Counted from the stretch's first letter, positions 1 through 6,500 are shown. The stretch is DNA of 9,787 bases from Eggerthellaceae bacterium UBA5906 (GCA_002431805.1 DJEE01000167.1:1-9787), one strand, 5' to 3'. The notes: generated by a model not told the origin, from the sequence alone. Numbers and translations are program-made.

Positions 1-267
1 CCACGGTTTGCACACAACTCGGGGGGAAGCCGGGGCGCCCTTGCGCCCCGGGCGCTCCCCGACCGCTGCATGTTGCGGTTCAAAGGCGGCATGGCGCGCG
101 GCGGCAGCTCGAGGTTGCTTTTCGCAAAGCTGCTTTTTAGAACCTGCTGACTTTCTTATTACGTTTGCCATACGCCTTTATTACATTGCGCTGGTAGCTT
201 TCTTATGCAGGAGCAGTGGGCCTTTATCGGCCGCTGTGCCGTTGGCTTGCGATTGGAGGCGTTTGGT
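1..267. other. Left-edge non-coding stretch, no supported gene
   Basis: No gene could be supported here. The first 120 bases are very GC-rich and all three plus-strand frames are open into it from the window edge, so the tail of an upstream gene ending at 138-150 cannot be excluded, but the translations are low-complexity Arg/Gly/Ala-rich and resemble no family. Composition becomes more AT-rich from about 120 to 210, which would suit a promoter for the small gene at 268, but I see no convincing -35/-10 pair. Confidence 0.5.
22..60. repeat. Strong GC-rich hairpin
   Basis: Bases 30-38 and 43-51 form a perfect 9-bp inverted repeat (CCGGGGCGC / GCGCCCCGG) around the loop CCTT. An outer G-run at 22-26 can pair with 56-60, with a small internal mismatch between. 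No T-run follows on the plus strand and no A-run precedes it, so it is not a classical intrinsic terminator. It could be a U-less terminator of an upstream gene or a structured RNA end; the sequence alone does not decide. Confidence 0.6.
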
Positions 268-588
268 ATGGGACGTTTTCAGCTTCACTTTGCAAAATAT
301 ATGGCAACGTATACGGCGCTTATGTTTGTGAGCTTTTTGCTTTGGCAGGCTGCAGGAGGCGACGCCGGTCAAACACTCAGCGCGACAGTGGCCGGTTCTT
401 ATTCTGGCGTCTTGTTTGCTATTTCGGATTTCTTGACTGGCTTTGCCGTGATTGCGTATCCACTGTATGTGGCTATTGCGACATGCATCAAGCACATCGG
501 AAGGTCGGGCGGCTTGCGTCGTCTTCGAGTGCGCGAACATGCGGACAACGCTTGCGCTTCCACAAACTCGACTGCAGCTTCCTTGTAG
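268..588 (+). CDS. Small two-helix membrane protein, unknown function
   Basis: A 106-residue protein that I do not recognise. The ATG at 268 is chosen because a good ribosome binding site (GGAGG at 255-259) lies 8 bases upstream; an in-frame ATG at 205 has none. A short basic N-terminus (MGRFQLHFAK) is followed by a hydrophobic segment at about residues 12-29, a small polar Gly/Ala/Thr loop, a second and longer hydrophobic segment at about 47-74, then a basic Arg-rich stretch (about 76-91) and a polar Ala/Ser/Thr tail. The pattern fits an inner-membrane protein with both ends in the cytoplasm. It stands alone: 351 bases with a terminator candidate separate it from the exporter gene, so no operon link is shown. 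The reading frame and hydrophobicity pattern look real, but no family support was possible. Confidence 0.55.
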   Translation: MGRFQLHFAKYMATYTALMFVSFLLWQAAGGDAGQTLSATVAGSYSGVLFAISDFLTGFAVIAYPLYVAIATCIKHIGRSGGLRRLRVREHADNACASTNSTAASL

Positions 589-694
589 CAAAGCATTTCC
601 GCAGTTTTGGATTTTAAACAGGCAATATGGGACGACCCACGCACCCGCCTTTACTTTGCTTGCGGAGCGAAGAGACGCAACTGCAACACGCAAA

Positions 695-727
695 CTTCTA
701 CGTAGAAGGCAAAGTACGTGGCACGTA
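695..727. promoter_or_regulatory. Two adjacent perfect palindromes, possible operator
   Basis: Bases 695-708 read CTTCTACGTAGAAG, a perfect 14-bp palindrome. Six bases later, 715-727 read TACGTGGCACGTA, a 6-bp perfect inverted repeat around one G. Both share a TACGT core, and their centres are about 20 bases apart, close to two helical turns. This arrangement suits a dimeric repressor (for example TetR or MarR type) acting on the downstream exporter or an unseen transcript. No regulator gene is in the window, so the role is inferred. Confidence 0.4.
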
Positions 728-785
728 AGCAAATGCGCACGCAGCAAAAGCATGCATCGATACTCCTTGGCCGCTCCCTACTTCG

Positions 786-809
786 AGCGTTTTCCTCTGA
801 CGCTTTTTT
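786..809 (+). terminator. Modest intrinsic terminator candidate
   Basis: AGCGT (786-790) and ACGCT (800-804) form a 5-bp stem with a 9-base loop, followed by a run of five further T (805-809). It would end transcripts entering from the small membrane gene, or attenuate a long leader of the exporter gene. The stem is short, so efficiency is uncertain. Confidence 0.45.
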
Positions 810-893
810 GAATGCCGCCCCGACGTATTGCGCAGCTTGCTGTTGCGGCTGGGTTACGGGTGTTGATTGCGCGGAGGGGCGATTTGCGCGGTA

Positions 894-922
894 CCATGGC
901 TGGGTTGTAAATTTCGCCATGG
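894..922. repeat. Inverted repeat CCATGGC/GCCATGG before MFS gene
   Basis: CCATGGC (894-900) is mirrored by GCCATGG (916-922) around a 15-base AT-richer loop. Since CCATGG is itself palindromic, the copies are both inverted and direct repeats. They lie 18-46 bases before the exporter start and flank the only weak -10 candidate (TAAATT, 908-913), so an operator or an mRNA hairpin is possible. Confidence 0.3.
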
Positions 923-939
923 GAGCGTGTTGAGGGATT

Positions 940-2313
940 TTGGGACGAACGAATAGCATTAAAGCCGTGTTCGCTGTGTATTTGCTGGGGCTGTTGCTGG
1001 GCGGCTTGTACGTGGGCATGGTGGCGCCAGTACGCCTGGTGATTCAGGAGCAATTTGGCTTAAACGACGCCACGGGCATTTGGATGATCAACATTTACAC
1101 GCTGTTTTATGCAGCGTGCATCCCCGTGGTTGGCAAGCTGGCCGACGTGCGCGGGCGCAAACCCGTGTTTTTGGGTTGCTTGACGACGTTTGCGGTTGGG
1201 TCGCTGGTGTGCGGGCTGTCGCAAGCAGCTGGCGGCTTTGCGCTGCTGCTGGCAGGCCGACTGGTGCAGGCGGTGGGCGCCTGCGGCGTGATTCCCGTGG
1301 CCAATGCGGAAATTGGCGCGACGTTTCCGCAGGAAAAGAAAGGCATGGCACTGGGAATTGCCGCTGCCGTGGCGGGCATTGCCAATGTGCTGGGCGCGGC
1401 TTTGGGCAGCTTGGTGATTGGCCTGGTAGGAAACGAGCAGTGGTCGGCGCTGTTCTACTTTGCCATCCCTGTGAGCATTGCGCTGGTGATTGCGGGTGCG
1501 CGAGTGCTGCCGAACCGCAAAAACGATAACAGTGGCGCGCTTGACGTGCCTGGGTCGGTGCTGCTGGTTATTACCGTGTTGTTGCTGCTGTTAGCGCTGC
1601 AAAGCATCGACGTGAGCAACCTGGGTGCATCGCTGGCCTCGCTTGACGTTGTGGCACCCGCTGCTGGGTTTGTAGCGTTTTTGATTGCGTTCGTGCTGAT
1701 TGAGCGGCGTGCGGCAAGCCCCGTGTTCCACCTGGAATACCTGCGGCGACGCCCTATTGTGATTACCATGGTGGTGAGCTTTTTTGTTGGATGCATGACC
1801 ATCACCATGACACTGATTCCCGAGGTGGCCGAGTTCATTATGGGCGCTCCGGTGGGATCGGGCGGCTTGTATATTTTGCCGGTGGGCGTGATGTGCATGT
1901 TCGGGCCGCCGCTTGGCGGCAAACTGATTGACCGATTCGGGCCTAAGCCGGTGCTGATGAGCGGACTTGGCATTGCGGCGGCGGGCTTTTTGTTCCTTGC
2001 GTTTGCAAGCCTGAACCATGCGAACGCCGCGCTGCTGGTTGCGGGGCTTGCCATCATGGGCCTAGGCATGGGCTTTGCGATGGGCGCGCCGACGAACTAT
2101 ATGATTCTGGAGAACACCGACCCTACCGAGAGCGGTTCGGCCATTGCAACCATTGCGCTGGTGCGCCAGATTGGCACCACCGTGGCGCCGGCTATTTTGT
2201 TGGGTTTTGTGGCGGCGCAACCGGGAGCAGGTGGGTTTTTCCAGATGTTGGTGTGCGCGGCGGGATTCTGCCTGATTTCGCTGGTGGTTATGGTTTTGTA
2301 CCGCAAGCAGTAG
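940..2313 (+). CDS. MFS exporter, DHA2 (EmrB/QacA-like) family
   Basis: A 457-residue integral membrane transporter, probably a proton-driven exporter of drugs or other small hydrophobic compounds; the substrate cannot be read from sequence. Family marks: MFS motif A in the loop after the second helix (GKLADVRGRKP, residues 65-75), the DHA2-like stretch QAVGACGVIPVANAEIGATF (110-129), a motif-C-like glycine pattern in the fifth helix (GIANVLGAALGS, 146-157, lacking the usual proline), and an interdomain segment starting LDVPGSVLLV (201-210). Length and hydrophobicity fit about 14 helices. A second motif-A-like loop, GGKLIDRFGPKP, occurs at 326-337. Start: TTG at 940 is the only plausible codon ahead of the first helix, because an in-frame stop sits at 931-933 and the next ATG (1018) lies inside that helix. 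The AGGG at 933-936 is unusually close to it, so translation may be weak. The EamA permease follows after 141 bases with its own promoter. Confidence 0.9.
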   Translation: MGRTNSIKAVFAVYLLGLLLGGLYVGMVAPVRLVIQEQFGLNDATGIWMINIYTLFYAACIPVVGKLADVRGRKPVFLGCLTTFAVGSLVCGLSQAAGGFALLLAGRLVQAVGACGVIPVANAEIGATFPQEKKGMALGIAAAVAGIANVLGAALGSLVIGLVGNEQWSALFYFAIPVSIALVIAGARVLPNRKNDNSGALDVPGSVLLVITVLLLLLALQSIDVSNLGASLASLDVVAPAAGFVAFLIAFVLIERRAASPVFHLEYLRRRPIVITMVVSFFVGCMTITMTLIPEVAEFIMGAPVGSGGLYILPVGVMCMFGPPLGGKLIDRFGPKPVLMSGLGIAAAGFLFLAFASLNHANAALLVAGLAIMGLGMGFAMGAPTNYMILENTDPTESGSAIATIALVRQIGTTVAPAILLGFVAAQPGAGGFFQMLVCAAGFCLISLVVMVLYRKQ

Positions 2314-2454
2314 CCGCTTGACGCGGTTGGTACAATGAGGGTCCGAATAACTGCGCGTGGACTTTTCTAGACAGTGCCGTCTCTTTTCGCCACGCAACCG
2401 CTTTGCCGGCCGCCTTAGGGCCGCACGGCTTTCCGATTGCATAAAGGAGATTGC
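2314..2454 (+). other. Intergenic leader between the two transporters
   Basis: The gap holds the extended -10 element at 2328-2336 and then a leader of about 110 bases before the permease. Within it CGGCC (2407-2411) and GGCCG (2419-2423) can form a 5-bp stem with a 7-base loop. There is no T-run after it, and I see no known riboswitch core. Confidence 0.4.
2328..2336 (+). promoter_or_regulatory. Extended -10 promoter for EamA permease
   Basis: TGGTACAAT matches the TGn-TAnnnT extended -10 form of a housekeeping sigma factor, with one mismatch in the hexamer. No -35 hexamer stands at the right distance: TTGACG at 2318 is only 7 bases away and cannot serve. Extended -10 promoters can work without one. 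The start of transcription would be near 2343, giving a leader of about 110 bases. Confidence 0.55.
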
Positions 2455-3384
2455 ATGTCGAGCGATGTTTCGTCCGGCGCGCGAGCGCGCGCGGTGTTGC
2501 TGGTGTTTTTCGGCGGGGCCTGCTACGGCTTTAACGCCACCTGTTACAAAATTTCCTATGCACTGGGGTTTAGCTCGGCGCAGATTGCGGCGGCACAGAT
2601 GTGGTTTGCGTTTGCCCTTTTCGCCGCCTTGGTTGTTGTGGAACGCGTGCGTGGACGCAAATGGACGCGGCTAGGGCGCACCAACACGTTGAAGCTGATA
2701 GGAATTGGCGCGGTAACGTGCGCCACGTCCATTTTCTACACCTTTGCCATGAGCGTGCTGCCAGTGCCGTTGGCGCTGACGTTGCTGTTCCAGTTTACGT
2801 GGATTGGCACGGTTATCCAAGTGATCATGACGCGCAAGGCACCGGCGAAAAGCCAGATTGCATCAGCCGCGATCATTATGTTAGGCACGGTGTATGCCAG
2901 CGGCTTGTATGCTACCGACCTTTCGAACTGCAACCCTTGGGGCATTGCCGCCGGCTTAGTTGCAGCCGTGTGCTGTGCGCTGTTCTTGGCGCTGTCCGGG
3001 CGCATCCAGCCCGCGTGTTCGCATGCACAGCGCGGTTTTCTGATTTGCGGCGGCGCAGTGATCATGTCGCACGTTATTTGCCCGGACTTTATTGTGTCCG
3101 GTGTGCTTGTGCAAGGTATTGCGCCGCTTGGCCTGGTGGCGGGTGCGTGCGGGTTCTTTTTGCCCGTGCTGCTGTTCAGCTTGGGCGCGCCTTATTTACC
3201 CACAGGGTTAACGTCGGTGCTGGCCGCATCCGAGCTGCCGTGCGGGCTGCTGGTTGCCATGCTTGTGCTTGGTGAACCGATTGGAGCCATTGAGTGGGCA
3301 GGCGTGGCCGTTATTCTTGCCGGCGTTTGCGTGTCGCAACTACAGTTTTTACCGCACGCGCGGTGGAAGCGCCCTATTCCCTGA
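2455..3384 (+). CDS. EamA/DMT-family permease
   Basis: A 309-residue inner-membrane protein of the drug/metabolite transporter superfamily, EamA type, with about ten helices formed by two repeated five-helix halves. These proteins move metabolites such as amino acids or other small compounds, usually outward; the substrate here is unknown. The first half runs from about residues 12 to 150. The second half begins near 161 and ends with the typical family pattern: ASELPCGLLVAMLVLGEPIG at 258-277 followed by the Gly-rich last helix (about 282-297). The ATG at 2455 is preferred over an in-frame TTG at 2437, since AGGAG (2445-2449) lies 5 bases before it. A basic tail (HARWKRPIP) closes the protein. 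Its last 11 bases overlap the convergent diguanylate cyclase gene, so no terminator separates them. It may share a function with the exporter upstream, but has its own promoter candidate. Confidence 0.9.
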   Translation: MSSDVSSGARARAVLLVFFGGACYGFNATCYKISYALGFSSAQIAAAQMWFAFALFAALVVVERVRGRKWTRLGRTNTLKLIGIGAVTCATSIFYTFAMSVLPVPLALTLLFQFTWIGTVIQVIMTRKAPAKSQIASAAIIMLGTVYASGLYATDLSNCNPWGIAAGLVAAVCCALFLALSGRIQPACSHAQRGFLICGGAVIMSHVICPDFIVSGVLVQGIAPLGLVAGACGFFLPVLLFSLGAPYLPTGLTSVLAASELPCGLLVAMLVLGEPIGAIEWAGVAVILAGVCVSQLQFLPHARWKRPIP

Positions 3385-4252
3385 TGCGGCAGCCGTTTTT
3401 GCTGCGCGATTTGATTTCGTACATGGCCTCGTCGGCTTTGTGGATGAGCTTCTCGGTATCCGAAATACGCGAGGCCGCCTGGTAAAACGCGCCGATGCTT
3501 AACGTGATGCCGTACGGATTGGTGGAAATGCGACTGCATACGTCGTCAAGGCGCTGCTGTAGGTCTTCTCGGGAAACGTCTTTCAAAGCCACGAAGAACT
3601 CGTCGCCGCCGTAGCGTGCCACAATGTCATCGGAACTGGGGCGCACGCCTTTGTGCAGTGCGCCTGCCGCGAACTTCAGCGCTTCGTCGCCGACCAAGTG
3701 ACCGTACGTGTCGTTGACGCGCTTGAAATCATCGATGTCCACCATGACCACCGCAAGCGGTGCGCCTTTGCGCGTGCAGTTGTCGGCCAGGATGGCGAAA
3801 CGGTCGTTCATGCAGCGACGGTTTGAAAGGCCCGTGAGCTCGTCGGCGTACACTTTGCGATTAAAGCTGGTAATGCGATCAACGAAATCGTTGTTGCCGA
3901 AAGCGGAAAGCAGTACGTCGTCGTTTGACGCCGTGACCACCTCGAGCACGTATTTTTGTCCGTCGATTTCCACGCACTGCGCCACCACGTGGTAGATGTC
4001 CTGGTCAATGAACTCGAACTTCGAATAGCGGCGCTCGTCCATGAAGCACTTTGCCGAGATGCAGTTTTCGCAGCGGTCTTCTTTGCCCCACACGCGATGG
4101 CACCCACCCGGCTGCGCGCACAGCTTGCCGTTTTCGAACGTGTATACCGTCATGGTGATGGGGTCGACAAGACGCACCACGTCGAAGAGGTCCGACGCCG
4201 AAGCGATAACCTGTTCGATTTGCTCTTTTTTGTAGACGTGTTCTGCGGTCAT
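3374..4252 (-). CDS. Diguanylate cyclase with Cys-rich PAS-like sensor
   Basis: A 292-residue soluble protein expected to make c-di-GMP from two GTP. Residues about 13-110 form a PAS-like sensor (predicted from pattern) with a cysteine cluster: C45, C51, C61, C64 and C69, including RCENC and the preceding CHRVWGKED. Such Cys-rich PAS-like inputs occur in anaerobe signalling proteins; metal or redox binding is an inference. Residues about 131-292 are the GGDEF domain: DELTGLSNRR (137-146), the metal-site aspartate D172 in VDIDDFKRVNDTYGH, and RYGGDEF (213-219) with the active-site motif intact. The product-inhibition RxxD site is absent: the expected four residues read SSDD (206-209). The ATG at 4252 is chosen for its G-rich ribosome binding site (4256-4263). 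An in-frame ATG at 4294 abuts the likely -10 element and is rejected. The 3' end overlaps the convergent permease by 11 bases. The 7-TM kinase lies 128 bases upstream on the same strand. Confidence 0.93.
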   Translation of the reverse strand: MTAEHVYKKEQIEQVIASASDLFDVVRLVDPITMTVYTFENGKLCAQPGGCHRVWGKEDRCENCISAKCFMDERRYSKFEFIDQDIYHVVAQCVEIDGQKYVLEVVTASNDDVLLSAFGNNDFVDRITSFNRKVYADELTGLSNRRCMNDRFAILADNCTRKGAPLAVVMVDIDDFKRVNDTYGHLVGDEALKFAAGALHKGVRPSSDDIVARYGGDEFFVALKDVSREDLQQRLDDVCSRISTNPYGITLSIGAFYQAASRISDTEKLIHKADEAMYEIKSRSKNGCRIRE

Positions 4253-4255
4253 GTT

Positions 4256-4300
4256 CTCCCCCCATGGCAAATTGTGTTGCCAAAATACTAACATATTATC
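4256..4300 (-). promoter_or_regulatory. Promoter -10 and leader hairpin of diguanylate cyclase
   Basis: On the minus strand GATAAT (4300-4295) is a plausible -10, without a clear -35. In the short leader TGGCAA and TTGCCA (4282-4277 and 4270-4265) form a perfect 6-bp inverted repeat with a 6-base loop, ending one base before the G-rich ribosome binding site (4263-4256). The element could be a small operator or a hairpin that modulates translation. Confidence 0.4.
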
Positions 4301-4320
4301 TCAACGATACCACGTGCAGG

Positions 4321-4338
4321 TGCCTTGCTAAGCAGGCA
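4321..4338. other. Hairpin between the kinase and the cyclase genes
   Basis: TGCC at 4321-4324 pairs with GGCA at 4335-4338, and an inner three-base stem with one bulged base closes a TAA loop. It lies 43 to 60 bases past the kinase stop codon on the minus strand. There is no T-run on either side, so it is at best a weak terminator or an mRNA processing or stability hairpin. Confidence 0.3.
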
Positions 4339-4380
4339 GTGCGGGGTGCGCGACGTCGGAAGGCTGGACGCTGGGCTGTT

Positions 4381-6267
4381 TTACGGCGTTTGACGTGCCA
4401 TAACGTGATTGCCGATGTATTTCGTCAGCGCATCATAGAGAGCGGGCGGATCGATAGGTTTGGAAAGATGGCAGTTCATACCAGCTTCCAACGTGCGCTT
4501 GCGTTCTTCGGCGAACGCATCGGCCGTCATGGCGATGATGGGTACCGAAGCGGCATCGGCGCGACTAAGCGAGCGGATGACGCGCGTGGCCTCTATGCCG
4601 TCCATCACCGGCATGCGCACATCCATGAGCACCGCGTCGAACCACTCCGGCTCAGAACTCGAGAACGCATCGATTGCGTCTTGCCCGTTTGACGCCGTGG
4701 ACACCATGCAGCCGGCCTCTTCAAGGATGAGCTTTGCCACGTCGGTGTTGATTTCGTTATCCTCAACCAGCAATATGCGTGCACCGCGCAGGTTCGCATG
4801 AGTGGAAGCCGCCTTGGCGCTGCATTCTTGGGCGCAAGCAAGCGGGACGCACAGCTGAACGCAAAATTCCGTCCCGCAGCCCAACGTACTTTTTACCGTT
4901 ATGGTGCCTCCCATGGCATCTACCAGGCTTTTCACAATAGGAAGGCCCAAGCCGGTGCTATCTGAGGTGTCGCTGAGCTGCGAATGCTCCTGCACGAAGG
5001 GGTCGTAAAGGTGCTCTAGGTATTCCCGGCTCATGCCAACACCGTTGTCGCGCACGTAAAAGCGCAGGTTGGCCATGCCATCGGGTGCGGTAAGCGACAC
5101 CATTTCGAACGATACGGCACCGCCTTCGGGCGTGAACTTTGCCGCGTTCGACAGCAAGTTGAAGAATATCTGGTTGAAACGCAGCTTATCGACCGAAACG
5201 CACTGCGGCCCGTCGGTAAGGCGCGTGGTGAAGGTGATGCGGCGTTGGTCCATGAGCGGGCGGATGACCGTGCTGATTGAGGTGGCGAACTCGTCTTGCG
5301 TGAGCGGCTCGGGGTTGAGCACTAAATCGCCGTTCTCGATTTTGCTCATGTCGAGAATGTCGTTGATGAGCCCCAGCAGAAAATCGCTTGACGAAGCGAT
5401 TTTCGTGAGATAGTCGTGCATGATGCGCGGATCTTCCTCGTTACGCGCTAAGTGCGTCAGGCCGATGATGGCGTTCATGGGCGTGCGGATGTCGTGGCTC
5501 ATGCGCGAGAGGAACTCGGATTTTGCGCGAGCCGCCGATTCCGCCTTTTCAAGCGCGGCCTGCAGCTCTTCGTTTTTGCGGGCAACTTCTGCCGACAGCC
5601 TTTCGCGGCGCTGCTCCTCAACCGTGAAATCGCACCACACGTACACGATGGCGTAGCTGGCGTTGATGATAAGCCAACCGGGATTGAGCAGCTGCACCCA
5701 GGTGAGCACAGCGGTTACCACGAAAAACACCGCAAGCAGATACACGTTCGATTTTGGCAAGATGCTTTTGCGGTGGCGTATGACCAGGTACAAGCCCAAA
5801 ACCGAATACAGCATGATCATGCCGACACCCACCGACATGAACAGGGTGCCGCGTTCGTAGCTCATGGCCGACGACAGATGGAAAAACAGCTCGGTGGCGG
5901 GGTTGGTAAGCGCTAAGAGGGCAAACGCAACGTAGGGAATTGTAAGAAGGCGGACGCCGCGGTGTAATGTTGCGAACGGTTGGTCCCGATGCGTGAGCAC
6001 GTAGGTGTATCCGACCCAAACCGCCGCAAGCAACGGCATGGTTGCAACGTATATGGTCATGAGGATTTCGTAGGGCCACCATTGCGTGATGTCGTTTTGG
6101 GCGATGGACGCAACGATGTCGACGATAACGTTGATGATGCTGATGACAAGGACAACGAAGAACGCGCGTCCTTGCACGTCTTGCTCGAGACGGTGGATTG
6201 GGCGTTCCTTGATGAGCATGATCAAGAATATAGCCAGTGCGAAGAAGTCCGTTTCAACGTGCCACAT
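4381..6267 (-). CDS. 7-TM hybrid histidine kinase with receiver
   Basis: A 628-residue membrane sensor kinase. Seven hydrophobic segments (about residues 8-19, 35-55, 66-90, 105-121, 142-163, 174-193, 197-212) form a sensor without a large outer domain; I cannot name the family. A coiled coil (about 216-252) leads to the kinase core: HisKA with RMSHDIRTPMN (phospho-accepting H258) and an ATPase domain with N-box NLLSNAAKF (370-378), DNGVGM (407-412) and TGLGLPIVK (438-446). A receiver (about 496-620) has acidic E502/D503, phospho-acceptor D549 in LMDVRMPVMDG, T581 and K603, so it looks functional. No HPt domain or separate regulator is present, so the onward partner is outside the window or D549 is regulatory. 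The start ATG at 6267 has an AGGGGG ribosome binding site 6 bases upstream. Expression appears to pass through a c-di-GMP-I riboswitch and terminator in the 284-base leader. The diguanylate cyclase gene follows 128 bases downstream and may be partly co-transcribed. Confidence 0.95.
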   Translation of the reverse strand: MWHVETDFFALAIFLIMLIKERPIHRLEQDVQGRAFFVVLVISIINVIVDIVASIAQNDITQWWPYEILMTIYVATMPLLAAVWVGYTYVLTHRDQPFATLHRGVRLLTIPYVAFALLALTNPATELFFHLSSAMSYERGTLFMSVGVGMIMLYSVLGLYLVIRHRKSILPKSNVYLLAVFFVVTAVLTWVQLLNPGWLIINASYAIVYVWCDFTVEEQRRERLSAEVARKNEELQAALEKAESAARAKSEFLSRMSHDIRTPMNAIIGLTHLARNEEDPRIMHDYLTKIASSSDFLLGLINDILDMSKIENGDLVLNPEPLTQDEFATSISTVIRPLMDQRRITFTTRLTDGPQCVSVDKLRFNQIFFNLLSNAAKFTPEGGAVSFEMVSLTAPDGMANLRFYVRDNGVGMSREYLEHLYDPFVQEHSQLSDTSDSTGLGLPIVKSLVDAMGGTITVKSTLGCGTEFCVQLCVPLACAQECSAKAASTHANLRGARILLVEDNEINTDVAKLILEEAGCMVSTASNGQDAIDAFSSSEPEWFDAVLMDVRMPVMDGIEATRVIRSLSRADAASVPIIAMTADAFAEERKRTLEAGMNCHLSKPIDPPALYDALTKYIGNHVMARQTP

Positions 6268-6334
6268 CGTGCACCCCCTTTGGTAGCCGCATATGCGCCA
6301 TTGCTGGCAAAACCCGTATGGCGCCTGCTACACG

Positions 6335-6367
6335 AAAAACCGTCTGCACGTTTTACCTTGCAGACGG
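6335..6367 (-). terminator. Leader terminator of 7-TM kinase (riboswitch platform)
   Basis: On the minus strand CCGTCTGCA (6367-6359) and TGCAGACGG (6348-6340) form a perfect 9-bp stem with a 10-base loop, followed at once by TTTTT (6339-6335). It is a textbook intrinsic terminator, placed 67 bases before the kinase start codon and about 35 bases after the riboswitch aptamer. It is therefore an expression platform rather than a gene end. The aptamer 3' strand has TTGCA (6410-6406), which can pair with TGCAA (6362-6358) in the terminator 5' arm and loop, a possible antiterminator contact. Confidence 0.85.
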
Positions 6368-6400
6368 CGTGCACGAGCAAAACTCGCTGGTAATCGGCTT

Positions 6401-6500
6401 CCCGATGCAACCGGCTGTCATAGTCCAACTCACCTTTTGGACCTTAGACCCATCTGGCTTTGTGTCCCCGCCTTTCGACGGGTTTACCCACTATGCGTTT
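6401..6500 (-). promoter_or_regulatory. c-di-GMP-I (GEMM) riboswitch aptamer
   Basis: This RNA element binds cyclic-di-GMP and controls the downstream transcript. Read on the minus strand it shows the class I core in order. GGGTAAACC (6489-6481) begins the first paired region. CCCGTC-GAAA-GGCGGG (6482-6467) is a six-pair stem capped by a GNRA tetraloop. Then comes GGGACACAAAGCC (6469-6457). The second arm is closed by GTC/GAC and GTCC/GGAC, with TAAG (6446-6443) facing TATG (6423-6420), an 11-nt-type tetraloop receptor placed to dock the GAAA loop. GCCGGTTGCA (6415-6406) is the 3' strand. Compared with the usual GGGCAAACC and GGGACGCAAAGCC, there is U for C and A for G at two positions that I read as partners, so the change preserves a pair. 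The promoter at 6585-6558 lies upstream, and the terminator at 6367-6335 downstream. Whether ligand turns the kinase on or off is not decided. Confidence 0.85.

Larger units (their letters stand above)
589..939. other. 351-base intergenic region upstream of MFS exporter
   Basis: No convincing gene. Open frames exist on both strands, but they lack ribosome binding sites and give Cys/Arg-rich translations typical of chance. The stretch contains two adjacent palindromes (695-727), a terminator-like hairpin with T-run (786-809) and a paired CCATGG repeat (894-922), each listed separately. A weak promoter candidate for the exporter is TTGCGC (884-889) and TAAATT (908-913) with an 18-base gap; this is only suggestive. 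Confidence 0.5.

Noticed and set aside
181..753. 190-residue minus-strand open frame over the small membrane gene
   Set aside because: Cys/Arg/Ser-rich translation with no domain, no ribosome binding site, and it is antisense to the better supported plus-strand frame.
718..933. 71-residue plus-strand frame ending just before the exporter
   Set aside because: Starts with GTG inside a palindrome, has no ribosome binding site, crosses a terminator hairpin and encodes a Cys/Ala-rich chance-like sequence.
1455..2069. 204-residue minus-strand frame inside the exporter gene
   Set aside because: Antisense shadow of a strongly supported MFS gene; Thr/Ser/Pro-rich with no domain.
2318..2336. TTGACG with TACAAT as a full promoter
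   Set aside because: The two hexamers are only 7 bases apart, far short of the 16-18 needed; only the extended -10 is kept.
4250..4294. Earlier ATG (4294) for the diguanylate cyclase
   Set aside because: It directly abuts the -10 candidate and lacks a good ribosome binding site, while the ATG at 4252 has a G-rich one.
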